Shown here one piece after another: positions 35,119-48,257 of a stretch of DNA of 64,000 nucleotides. The stretch comes from Alviniconcha marisindica (lineage: Eukaryota > Mollusca > Gastropoda > Provannidae), in the NCBI GenBank assembly GCA_018857735.1, contig JABMCL010003293.1:546001-610000 (forward strand), in the 5' to 3' direction. The notes beneath the pieces are model-generated. The model ran no database searches and was not told where the DNA came from. It saw only the letters and a list, made by a program, of their open reading frames with translations. The translations under genes were made by a program, and so were the position numbers. Within the stretch, counting starts at the first letter, position 1, and every line of letters begins with the position of its first letter.

Positions 35119-38100
35119 TTCCACTGAATGCAGTATGGTCAGGTTCTGTAAATTGGACACTTCAGTATTTCATTTGACTTACAAAATATTGTTGTAGTCA
35201 CAGAGTCAGTTCATTGATGGAATGTGATAGTTGATATTTTGTGTGTGTGGTGGGGGAGGGGGCACAGGCATGCACACACACACACATACACAGACACATA
35301 CAATTAAATGTGTAGGTCATTAAAGATGTTCTTCTAATGTGCTTTGCTGTTTCCTTTCTTTTCTGTCCTGTGAACAGATTCGCCCAGTTTTTCACCAACC
35401 CCTTGTTCACAGCTTCAGCTACGGAGCGAGAAGTGAACGCTGTCAGCTCAGAGAATGATCGCAACTTGCAGAGTGACCCTTGGCGATCGTTTCAGTTAGA
35501 GAAAAGTCAGGCCAAAGCAGGACATGACTTTGCAAAGTTTGGCACAGGTGTGGTTGAGAGGGTGCTTACATAAGTGTAAGATGCTGTTTTTTTGGTGGGA
35601 AATTGGAGGAGTATAAGTGTTTAAGACTTTCAAGATTTTTTGTTTTGTTTTCGTGCGGGAGAATTGGGGAGCTGTCGCCCAAGCAATTTTTCAGTGTGAA
35701 AGATATGTTAATTGTACTGGTAATGTTATTGTGTGTGTGTCAGAGATTTTAGGTGATGTCAGATTGGTTTATGCTATTGCTGTTTCATGCCTAGATACAC
35801 ATTCTTGCTTCTGAGGAAGTTTTGATTTTGTCTCAGCCCCCCCCTCGCTCCCTCCCCACATCCCCCTTTCTCACACATCCCTGTACACCGATGTGTGCTC
35901 TTGTATCCTCCTCCTTCCACGTACACACTCATGCATTGTGTAAGCACCTCCACCTTCATGCTTGCACAAACACACACACACACACACACATTGAGACACA
36001 CACACACACACACATTCATGTGTATGCGCAGAGTACACCAGCACAGAGAAATCATGTGATGGGAAAGAGAATTCACCATTTTAGTTTTTGTCCACATAAT
36101 TTCTCCATGTAGAACTAGAAAACAGCTACAGGCCCGTGAAGAAATAAAATGGCATGAGGCATGACATTAGAACGTGCATAAACGACCAACCCAAGCCATG
36201 TTCTTGCAAAAGATCTGATTCTAGAATATATATATATACATAGCCATTTGGTCAACCCAGACAATGCTTGTGCATGTTGTTGGTTGTGAGAGAAGACCTG
36301 AGTTAGTTTGTAAGATATAATGTACATGGCGCACATTTTATGACTTGGTGATAAGACCTGAGTTAGTTTGTAAGATAGAATGTACATGGCGCACATTTTA
36401 TGACTTGGTGATAAGACCTGAGTTAGTTTGTAAGATAGAATGTACATGGCGCACATTTTATGACTTGGTGATAAGACCTGAGTTAGTTTGTAAGATAGAA
36501 TGTACATGGCGCACATTTTATGACTTGGTGATAAGACCTGAGTTAGTTTGTAAGATAGAATGTACATGGCGCACATTTTATGACTTGGTGATAAGACCTG
36601 AGTTAGTTTGTAAGATAGAATGTACATGGCGCACATTTTATGACTTGGTGATAAGACCTGAGTTAGTTTGTAAGTTAGAATGTACATGGCGCACATTTTA
36701 TGACTTGGTGATAAGACCTGAGTTAGTTTGTAAGATAGAATGTACATGGCGCACATTTTATGACTTGGTGATAAGACCTGAGTTAGTTTGCAAAGTTAGA
36801 ATGTACATGGCGCACATTTTATGACTTGGTGATAAGACCTGAGTTAGTTTGTAAGTTAGAATGTACATGGCGCACATTTTATGACTTGGTGATAAGACCT
36901 GAGTTAGTTTGCAAAGTTAGAATGTACATGGCACACATTTTATGACTTGGTGATAAGACCTGAGTTAGTTTGTAAGATAGAATGTACATGGCGCACATTT
37001 TATGACTTGGTGATAAGACCTGAGTTAGTTTGCAAAGTTAGAATGTACATGGCACACATTTTATGACTTGGTGATAAGACCTGAGTTAGTTTGTAAGATA
37101 GAATGTACATGGCGCACATTTTATGACTTGGTGATAAGACCTGAGTTAGTTTGCAAAGTTAGAATGTACATGGCACACATTTTATGACTTGGTGATAAGA
37201 CCTGAGTTAGTTTGTAAGATAGAATGTACATGGCGCACATTTTATGACTTGGTGATAAGACCTGAGTTAGTTTGCAAGTTAGAATGTACATGGCGCACAT
37301 TTTATGACTTGGTGATAAGACCTGAGTTAGTTTGCAAGTTAGAATGTACATGGCGCACATTCTATGACTTGGTCTTTGTTACAGGCAACAAGGACACACT
37401 GATGACAGAACCGGCAGCAAAGGGAATAGATGTGAGAGAACGTCTCCTGGAATTTCACAGCCAGTACTACTCCTCGAACATCATGGGCTTAGCAGTTGTG
37501 GGCAAAGGTTGGTGTACATACTGGCTGTGTGGCGTGCGTGTGCAGGATTTTTTAATGTGCATATGTGATTTTTTTGCAAGTGTACTCAAACATGGCTATG
37601 GGGATAAGGGGTGGGGACCTCAGTTTATAGTTTGATCCAAAGGACTTTGGTCGAGTCTGCGCTGATTTTGACTGGAGACAGTGCGTACAAAGCCTAGCAT
37701 GAAACAGTCATCCATCCACACCCACTTGCGCCTAACTTGGCTTTTGAGAGCAAGTGCTCTCACTCTCACTCAAACTGGCTTTTGGTTTGATCGAACTGAT
37801 TGAATCACCACAGTTTGCTGATTAATAATTCTTTGTTGTTGATCAAACTGATTGAATCGCCATAGTTTGCTGATTAATAATTCTTTGTTGTTGATCAAAC
37901 TGTTGGAATCACCATAGTTTGCTGATTAATAATTCTTTGTTCTTGATCAAACTGATGGAATCACCATAGTTTGCTGATTAATAATTCTTTGTTGTTGATC
38001 AAACTGATGGAATCACCATACTTTGCTGATTAATAATTCTTTGTTGTTGATCAAACTGATGGAATCACCATAGTTTGCTGATTAATAATTCTTTGTTGTT

Positions 38101-40845
38101 GTAGAGAGTCTGGATGAACTCACCGAGATGGTTGTGCCGCTGTTCTGTGGTGTTGAGAACAAGCAGGTCAAAGTTCCCGAGTGGCTGGACCCACCATATG
38201 GGCCGGAGCAGAAAAAGGTAAGTTTTATTTTTATTTGTATGAACACTTGTAGAGTGCCTCATCTCAGGATGAGCCCTGCCTGCTTCATGATGTGCTATTC
38301 GATGCTTGTGAGCAGACCTACTGTGCTCTAGTTGTATGCAATCCTGAATGAGAGACTGGAGCTTTGCACAGCATGACTTTTGAACATCCACCAAAGTGGG
38401 GGTACTTACAGTGCTATTTGCTTGTTTCATGGCTGGTGCCGCACGAAACTGCTGCTGCCTCAGTGCACTTGATGTGTACACCATACAACCATGCACCAGA
38501 TTTTGCTGAACATTTTCTAGCGTGTATAGACAGTTAGATTGTCGGGTCCGGAGGTGGTTGGTGTTTTTGGGATGCTGACAACAGTAAACCCCCTGGCTGA
38601 AAGAAAATCCACAGAGTGCTTGCTGTTTTGTGAGGCTGACACATTTGTTGCCACTTGTTGCCAGGCTAGCTAATACATGCTCTTTATTCCTGTGGCTGAA
38701 CCATTCACGAAAGGACAAGAAAGCAACCATCAGGTGAACATTTGAACTGATTCAAAGGCAATGTTGGGGAAACTTTTAAGAGGCGGGACGGAGAGCGTAT
38801 AAGCTTTTCTGAGTGCATAGGATACCATCTTTAATTTTTAAGTCATATTTACACCAAAAGCACTTGCATTGAGTAAAGAATCATTTGAGTGAGTGAATGT
38901 GTGTGTGTACGTGCTTGTGTGTGTACTCATGTCTGCACATGTTTGCAGATCGTGAGTAAAACTGTGCCAGTTAAGGACTATCAAGATCTTGGGGTGTGTG
39001 TGTATGTGTACTCATGTCTACATATGTTTGCAGCTAGTGACCAAAACTGTGCCAGTTAAGGACTATCGAGATCTTGGGGTGTCGTGGAGCATTCCAGACC
39101 TTCATCCATACTATAAAACCAATGTGAGTTTTCATTTTTGTTGTTGTTGTTGCCTTTGTTCATTTGTTGCCACTTCTGCAGTTAACTCCAAACTCAGGGT
39201 GAAACACTTCAAATGTTTTTGATGTTGAGATGCTGTTTCTTCCCTTTTACAGTTGCAAGCACTTTCACAGAAACTTCAACTCTAGTGCTGTTTAATTCCT
39301 TTTTTTCTCTCCCTCTCCTGGCTGTAACATATATCTGAGATGTTGTTGTCTTTGATCCAAACTACAGAGGGCAATGGAAGCTGGGTTGTGTTTATGTGTT
39401 TGTTTTAGAAATATGGATACTGTTGAGCGAACCAGAGACCGGAGGATTGACCAGACCTATTTACTCATGATTTAGGCATATTTTGTGTGCCTAAATTTTC
39501 AGCATATGAAAATTAAAAAAGAACAGAAAAAAGAAGTGGAAGAAAAAGATCTTAAATATTTCTAGACATGTTTTACAGTGCATTTATTTTTCAGTCCGGA
39601 ATATGCCCAGTTCTGTTTTTTCAGTGGCACATGCATAATTCTTGCAACCTCTTGATGCCATAGTGTTGGTTTCTGTATTGTGTTGTGTAGTCTCTGCACT
39701 GAATTCTTGGATCATTCAAAGCGAGGCTTGTATTTCCACTGGAAATTGCCGTTTGCATTTGCCATTTTTCTGAAAGTTGTGTTGAAATTATTTTCTGTTT
39801 AGTTTCACTGAGAACCAGATGAAATGGAAAAGAAATAAAAGTACTCTAAACTTTTCTATATAATATTTTTTTACTACATTAAAAAAGAAGTGTACTCTTA
39901 TTTTTATTTGAGTGTAAACAGGTGTGATGGACCCTGGTGATAAACAATGCTGGTCTGTGCAAATGATGGCTGGCTAACTGACCTGTCTGTCTGTCTGTTT
40001 TCAGCCCGGTCACTACCTGGGTCATCTGCTTGGGCATGAGGGACCAGGCAGTTTGCTGTCAGAGCTCAAAGCAAGAGGCATGCATGTTTTTTTATTTTCT
40101 CTGTGGAGACTTTGATTTTAGCACCATATTTTGTTACAGCATAGTCATTTCACATACACATCGGCTTTGTGCTTGTGTTCTCATAAAAAATTTAAAAAAC
40201 AAAACAAATCTTCATCTTACAGGTAGAATGGGGATCAAATTTCATTCTTCTCATCTTTTGTGTGTTATCTGTCCATTTGTCGCTTGAAAAAGGGGGTTAC
40301 GCTAAAAGTTTGCACATGTTTTTTATTGAGTATGTTTAGTTAGTTTTTTTCTCCAACCTTTCATGTGTGTTTTTAGGTCCATTTTCTCCACCCATTTTGC
40401 ATGGATCATTTTGCCAATTCTATTGGGTTTTATTCATTGTGTGCCTTGTATACGTTTTGGTTTGTCAAGAACAATAATTTGGCATCATGAAGAGAATTTT
40501 ACCTACTTTATGCGACATTGCATAGATTTTGTTTGTCACTGTGCTTATTTGGTTTAGATTTGAAAAAACCCCAACCATTATAGTAAAAGCTTAAATGTTC
40601 CTTGCATTATTGACTGTCTTACTGTGTGCAGGCTGGGTGAATAATTTGTGTGGTGGCCAGAAGAATGGTGCCAAAGGATTTGCCTTCTTCTCTGTGAATG
40701 TGGACCTCACAGAAGAGGGTCAAGGTCAGAGAGTAGACACTACTGCATGTACACACACACATACGCACACACACGCATGTATGCATGCCTGCACACACGC
40801 ACGCACGCATGCATACATGTGCACACACACATGCACACAAGTGTG

Positions 40846-40892
<47 letters not shown>

Positions 40893-43624
40893 CTATATAT
40901 ATAAGAAAACAGATTTGAATAACTTTATACAAAGGGGAGAAAAAAAAGTATGGTGATGGAGATATTAACTGTTGCTCATGCTCAGAATTTGCACCATACC
41001 AATTTTGCGCCCTTGCATTTGCAACAAGAGCCTGACTACAGCAGATGGCACCCCACAGAGCTGGGCATTGATTGCAGAGCGCTAATTAACTCCCTTGTGT
41101 GTGGATTCTGCAGAGCATGTGGACGACATCATCACGCTGATCTACCAGTACATCAACATGCTGAAGAAGGAGGGACCACAGGAGTGGGTGTTCCAGGAGT
41201 GCAGGGTACGTGTATTCTTTGTCACTTCATCTCCCAGTCTTTGGGTTGTTGAAGAGAAAACCCAAACTAGTGAGAGGAAGGGAAAAACATGCCTTTTTTC
41301 TTTTCTTCTGGACACACGGGTAGATAGATGAACCAGTTTGCTCTGTGTGTCTATACAGTTTGCTCTGTGTGTCTGATGACAAATTTGTGTATGTTAGTAT
41401 TGTGTTTTGATGTTTTATTTTCATCTTGAGTATGAAATGTATGTGCCTAGAGTTCATTTGAGAAAGGACTCTCTAAGACCCCACTGTTACTATTACTGTT
41501 GATATTATTATTAACCTGCACCTTTTGGCAGAATAACGGGGGTCTTTAGTGTACTGCTGCAGTAACATGGGGCTGAAACAGATACCCAAATGAGGGTCAA
41601 CACAGAAAGTTAACTATACCCAAATGAGGGTCAGCACAGAAAGTTAACTATACCCAAATGAGGGTCAGCACAGAAAGTTAACTATACCCAAATGAGGGTC
41701 AGCACAGAAAGTTAACTATACCCAAATGAGGGTCAGCACAGAAAGTTAACTCTGGAGAAGAAGACTCTCCCACTGCTGCTGATGGGGGACCCGCAGCAAG
41801 TCTGATGTTCTGACACTGAAGCTGTATCCCTGCCCTGAGGGTGTTGCATTTCTTGTGTAAATCCCAGAAACCGAGTCCTTACTGTGTGCGCTCCTGGCAC
41901 CGGGCACTGGGACATGCTTCTGCTGCAATTTGCCTGATGTACGCTGGGAATAGGTGGAGATACTGCTGTTGCAGGCAAATTATGGGGATAAAATTGAGGG
42001 TTGCCACAGTGCTCAGCTGCATTTGCCGTTGACGGCTTGTGTTGTCCGTCTGCCTTGTCGTGTTGTCCACCTCTGCTGTCATGTTGTGTTCACAGGACCT
42101 CAGTGCCATGCAGTTCCGCTTCAAGGACAAGGAGAAGCCGAGGAACTACGTCTGCAATCTCTCTGGCATGCTGAACGTAAGTGGCTGTGCTCTGTGTGAT
42201 AGGTGTCTGAAACCTGTGTGTTGTTCTGGATCTAGCTGTCTTTTAATTTGTCCAGCAAATCGGGTGTAAGTCTGTCCAGTCTCTCTGTCATGCTTGATGT
42301 GCTGTTCTTTGCAGGTCCAGCTAGCATGATCCAAGTGTCTGCCATCTCTGTCATAATTGATATGACTGTCTTTGATTGCAACAGTGTAACTGTAATTGTT
42401 TCTTTGACAATCTCCACAGCATAACTGAAATTGCTTGTGACAATATCCACAGCATAACTGAAATTATTTCTTTGACAGTCTCCACAATGTAACTGAAATT
42501 GTTTCTTTGACGATCTCCACAGCATAACTGAAATTGTTTCTTTGACATCCTCCACAATGTAACTGAAACTGTTTCTTTGACGATCTCCACAGCATAACTG
42601 AAATTGTTTCTTGGACAGTCTCCACAACATAACTGAAGCTGTTTCTTTGACGATCTCCACAGCATAACTGAAATTGTTTCTTGGACACTCTCCACAACGT
42701 AACTGAAGCTGTTTCTTTGACAATCTCCACAATGTAACTGAAATTATTTCTTTGACGATCTCCACAGCATAACTGAAAATTATTTCTTTGACGATCTCCA
42801 CAGTGTAACTGAAACTGTTTCCTTGACAATCTCAACAGCATAACTGAAACTGTTTCTTTGACAATCTCCACAGCATAACTGAAACTGTTTCCTTGACAAT
42901 CTCCACAGCATAACTGAAACTGTTTCTTTGACAATCTCCACAGCATAACTGAAACTGTTTCTTCAACGATCTCCACAGTGTAACTGAAATTGTTTTTTTG
43001 AACTCTCCAGTGTTCATTGCTTGTTCTGTTGTTTGAACCCGGGTCAGCCGAAGTAGTGATTTTGTGCACATGAATGTATCATGATAAAGACAGGCTCAGC
43101 AGTGTACGTTCCATGATGGGCAGGCCACGTCTGATGGAAAGACCGCTTGTCCGGAAGGACCACTTTTATTTGCCTCACCTTTGGTGGCCTTCTCACTGTG
43201 GATTCGACTGAATCAACAAACAAGGCATTAGTTATTACTATTAGCAGTAGAAAGACATCATCAGAATTGTTCCGTGGTTTGTTTGTTATGTCGCTGTCCT
43301 TTTGTGTCATCATGTGCCATTGCCTCTGTGTGTTGCGTCAGTTGATTTTTGTCAAATGCTGTACTCTGCAGGAATTTCCTATCGGAGAAGTGCTGAGCGC
43401 CCCTTACTTGTTCAATGAGTATCGGCCAGAACTCATCACCAACATCCTGGATTTGTTGACGCCAGACAACATGAGGTACACTTGTCCAACAAATCAGTCC
43501 CCTACTCTTCCCCCCCCCCCCCCCCCTTTTTCCTGACCACCCCTTCTCTCCCATGCACCCACCACTCTTTAATATTTGATATTATTTGGTGTTTCAATCT
43601 CACCTCTTCAAGCTATCCTACTGA

Positions 43625-43671
<47 letters not shown>

Positions 43672-46600
43672 GTTTGTGGTGTGTGTACGTGTGCTCACAA
43701 AAGCTTGTTTTGACTGTGTTTTTCTTTGCTTTGTAATGGGCTGTGCTCCAGTTTGGAGAAACAGCACACAAAAGAATACATTATTAGCATTTGGAAATGA
43801 CAGACCTTGTCCTGGTGGATGGATGAATCTGTAGGATGCAAAGAGACAGACATTTTCTGGATACACTCCCTTGCCCAAGGAGACAGACATTTTATGGATA
43901 CACTCCTTGACCCAGGGAGACAGACATTTTATGGATACACTCCTTGACCCAAGGAGACAGACATTTTATGGAGACACCCCTTCACCCAAGGAGACAGACA
44001 TTTTATGGAGACACTCCTTCACCCAAGGAGACAGAAATTTTATGGATACACTCCTTGACCCAAGGAGACAGACATTTTATGGATACACTCCTTGACCAAG
44101 GAGACAGACATTTTATGGATATACTCCTTGACCCAAGGAGTCAGACATTTTATGGATACACTCCTTCACCCAAGGAGACAGACATTTTATGGATACACTC
44201 CTTGACCCAAGGAGATGGACATTTGTGGATACACTCCTTGACCCAAGGAGACAGACATTTGTGGATACACGCCTTGACCCAAGGAGACAGACATTTGTGG
44301 ATACACTCCTTGACCCAAGGAGACAGACATTTGTGGATACACTCCTTGACCCAAGGAGACAGACATTTGTGGATACACTCCTTGACCCAAGGAGACAGAC
44401 ATTTGTGGATACACTCCTTGACCCAAGGAGACAGACATTTGTGGATACACTCCTTGACCCAAGGAGACAGACATTTGTGGATACACTCCTTGACCCAAGG
44501 AGACAGACATTTGTGGATACACTCCTTGACCCAAGGAGACAGACATTTGTGGATACACCCTTTTGCCGTGACCAGGCCCATTATTGATATCATGCTGTAT
44601 ATTATCTTGCAGTCACTTTTGTGTTTCTCTGTTTCAGTATTTTGTTATTGTGGGCTGTTGGAGCCCTGTTACATAACATGATTCAATTTTGTTATGTGTA
44701 TTCATGTACAGATATCATGATTCAATTTCTGTGAAGTGTTGTATGTGTGCATGTGCGTATGTCTAGGCACTTACAAGTAATATGTGCTGATGTTAAAAAG
44801 GAATGCATTGGCGCACAGACTTTTTTTGCTAGTCATTGCTAGGTCTGCTGTGTGGGGTGCTAACTTTTAGCAGCCTCCATGTATATTGCCTAGGAGTGGT
44901 GTGAGTGCAAAAATAATAGTGGGGTCTTAGAACACCTTTTTTCAAATGAGCCCTAGGTGCAAAAAAGAAGAAGAAAAAACGTATCAAACATACAGTATTA
45001 ACATACACAAATTTGTCATCAAGCATCAGCCCCCCTCCCCGCCCCCCACCTTATCTAGACACACGCATGCACGCATGCATGTATGCACACAGTGCTCACA
45101 CACACACACACACACACATGCGCGTTTACTTGAGGCAAGCTGGAGACAGTTGGAAGTTGAAGATGACTGCATTTAGCTTTACTGTGTTTCATTTTCAGGG
45201 TACATGTGTCTTCCAAGAAGTTTGAAGGGCAGACCAACCAGACAGAGAAGTGGTACGGCACTCAGTACAGGGTGGATGGCATCCCACCTGAGGTCCTTGA
45301 GGTGAGTTCTAGGTCACTGCATTGGTGTTGGGTGGGCTTATGGACCTGCGCCCTGCAGGGCAGGAAATAACTATTGCAGCAAGGTCTGTACCTCTGGTGG
45401 AGTTTATGCCCCTTGTATTTACTGGCATGCTAGGTGAGTGTTACTGCGGGCAACTTGGGTCTTTGTTATTGTGTTTGTGTGATGTATTTAGAGTGCTGAT
45501 TAACTCCCTTGTGGGATGTATGATGAGCGCTAATTAACTCCCTTGTGTTAATACGGCAAGGAAGAGCCCGGTGGCAGTGTTCATACTGGCTGGGCTGAAA
45601 TGTGGATATTTTCTGTGAATACTGTGCATGCTTTCTGTGACCACTGCACATATTTTCTGTAAATATTGTGCTTTTTTCTCTCTCTGTGTGATTGTTGTGT
45701 ATATTTTCTGTGAATGCTGTGTGTATTTTCCACAACGATGTGCATGTTTTCAGTGAACACTTTGCATTTTTTATGCTGTGGTTGTGCTTCTCTGTGTGTT
45801 TCATTTAGTTGGCAAGGTGACAGCTAGCAGGCAGTATGTTTCAGTTCTGTTTGGTGTTATCCAGCTGGTGCAGTTAGCAAGATGGCAACTGGCAGTATGT
45901 TTCATTCCTGTTTGGTGTTATTTAGCGTGTGTGGTTGGCAAGCAGTAGGTTTCATTCCTGTTTTGGTGTTATCCAGTGTGTGTGGTTGGCAAGCAGTATG
46001 TTTCAGTTTTGTTTGGTGTTATCCAGCGTGTGTGGTTGGCAAGCAGTATGTTTCAGTTCTGTTTGGTGTTATTCAGCGTGTGTGGTTGGCAAGCAGTATG
46101 TTTCATTCCTGTTTGGTGTTATCCAGCGTGTGTGGTTGGCAAGCAGTATGTTTTAGTTCTGATTGGTGTTATCCAGCGTGTGTGGTTAGCAAGCAGTATG
46201 TTTCAGTCCTGTTCGGTGTTATCCAGTTGCTGCAGTTGTCAGGAGAACAGCAGCCAGTACTTGTGTGTTTGATCTGTTGACAGCACTGGGCGACTTGTGG
46301 CCTCTACGAAAACCTGAGGCTGCCTGACCGCAACGAGTTCATCCCTGTCAATTTTAACCTCGCTCCTCGGGAAGCTGAGGTGGGTGTTGGATGTAATGCA
46401 GTGATCAAATTGCTTCAGGTTTTTTTTTTTTTAACCCCCTGGTTACATGTTGGATCAGTTGTGTAGGTAAAAGCTGTGACTGTTGGACTCATGTTGGATC
46501 AATTGGTCCAACACTTTAAATACAGTTTTTGTGAAAGTGTGCGTGTGTGTGTGTGTGCGTGTGCGTGTGTGTTAAATATAGTGTGTGTGTATGTGCCTTG

Positions 46601-46938
46601 CTGACTGCTCACTCTGAGAACATGTGCCTTGCTGTCCCCATTTTTTTGTTTGGAAATTTGCAAATACTTGTTCCTTGGTTTGTTGCAGAATGCACCTCTT
46701 CCAGAGATAGTCAGGGTAAGAACAATTTGTGTTTGGCTTTTTTATGATGGGAATGGAGAAGTTGTGTGTTTGTGTACGTGTGTGTGTGTGTGCGTGCACA
46801 TGCATGTGTGCCTGTGTGGCTTTTTTATGATGGGACCAGTTGGAGGGGTGGGGGGCATACATGCATGTATTTGTATGAGGTTGTCAGGATTGTGTTTTCA
46901 TTTGTGTGCATATATGTATGTGTTTGTGTGTGTCACCC

Positions 46939-47037
<99 letters not shown>

Positions 47038-48159
47038 ACCCTTGATTATATGAAATGTTTGCCTTTGTCAGTAATATTGTGACATTATTTCACTTTTATT
47101 TTGTCAAGGATACAGCCCTGAGTCGCTTATGGTTCAAGCAAGATGACATCTTTCTCAAACCAAAGGCTTGCATCAGTTTTGACTTTGCCAGGTGAGTTAT
47201 TTTTTTGTTCCAGACAGCAGACAACTGCAAACCATAAAAATAACAAGGGAAAGGATTTGATTCTGGTAATAGCCACATTAAGCCTTGTCTGTTCTTCTTT
47301 TTGGTGTGCGCGCACGTGTGTGTGTGTGAAAGAGAGAACGACATTCAGGTACACTTGTCATTGTATTAATTTCTGTTATGTCATTTTTTCCCTCTGCGTG
47401 CAGCGCTTTGTGTGTTTTCTGCATACATACGCATAGTTGCTGTAACACACTTTGATTGTCTGAAGGCACTATATACATTCTCTGTAATATTATTATACAC
47501 AGAGTGGTCGCTGAGATGGAAACAGTTTCACATGGCACCTGCTGTGTAACAACTAAACACAGCTGAAAGTACACCACTTAGGTGGATGTTTGAAACACGC
47601 TGTGAAAGGCAACAGTCACTCATTCCAACTCTGTGGAGAACAGTGCTATGTATAAGCGATCAGTCAGTCAACCAGTTATCACGTTCATCGCTGATGCGTT
47701 CGTTTGTTCTTTGCCATCAGCCCATACAATACTATATATAGGTGATCAATCAGTCAACCAATTATCACGTTCATCGCTGATGCATTCATTTATTCTTTGT
47801 CCCCAGCCCCTACGCCTACATTGACCCCTTGCACGCCAACCTGAACACGCTGTTTGTGGAGCTCTTTAAGGATGCCCTCAACGAGTATGCCTACGCTGCC
47901 GAGATTGCTGGCCTGGGCTACAACCTCTCCTGCTCTCTCTATGGCATCTCTGTAAGACCTAGCTTGGCTTTGTTGGCTAGACATAATAATAATAACAGAA
48001 ATTTGTAAAGCGCCTACCCTGCGGCTCAAGGCGCTGAACATGCAGGCACACATAATGTACATTGAGATGTAAAATGTTATCCAAAAAAAAAGAAGGGTTC
48101 AAGCATAACTACGCAAAAGATGCACACACACAGACACACACAGACACAGACACAGACAC

Positions 48160-48257
<98 letters not shown>

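Noticed and set aside
34841..35197. His-Thr and Cys-Val repeat peptides here and near 48.1, 58.5 and 61.2 kb
   Set aside because: All are translations of (CA)n or (GT)n microsatellites.
36115..36824. Long open frames on both strands (213 and 159 codons)
   Set aside because: They are products of a 60-bp tandem repeat, whose period is a multiple of three; the peptide simply repeats every 20 residues.
36290..37372. CRISPR-like regular array
   Set aside because: Units are contiguous with no unique spacers and lie in a eukaryotic intron.
40077..40090. GT donor for IDE intron 10 at GCATGCAT|GT
   Set aside because: It would leave phase 0 and produce an in-frame TGA at the start of exon 11, losing the conserved GWVN.
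42232..43069. Several 100-200 codon minus-strand frames
   Set aside because: A 35-bp minisatellite is read through in three cycling frames; no start, domain or splice signal.
43944..44681. 245-codon repetitive frame and its overlapping partners
   Set aside because: A 36/37-bp minisatellite in an IDE intron opens several frames on both strands at once.
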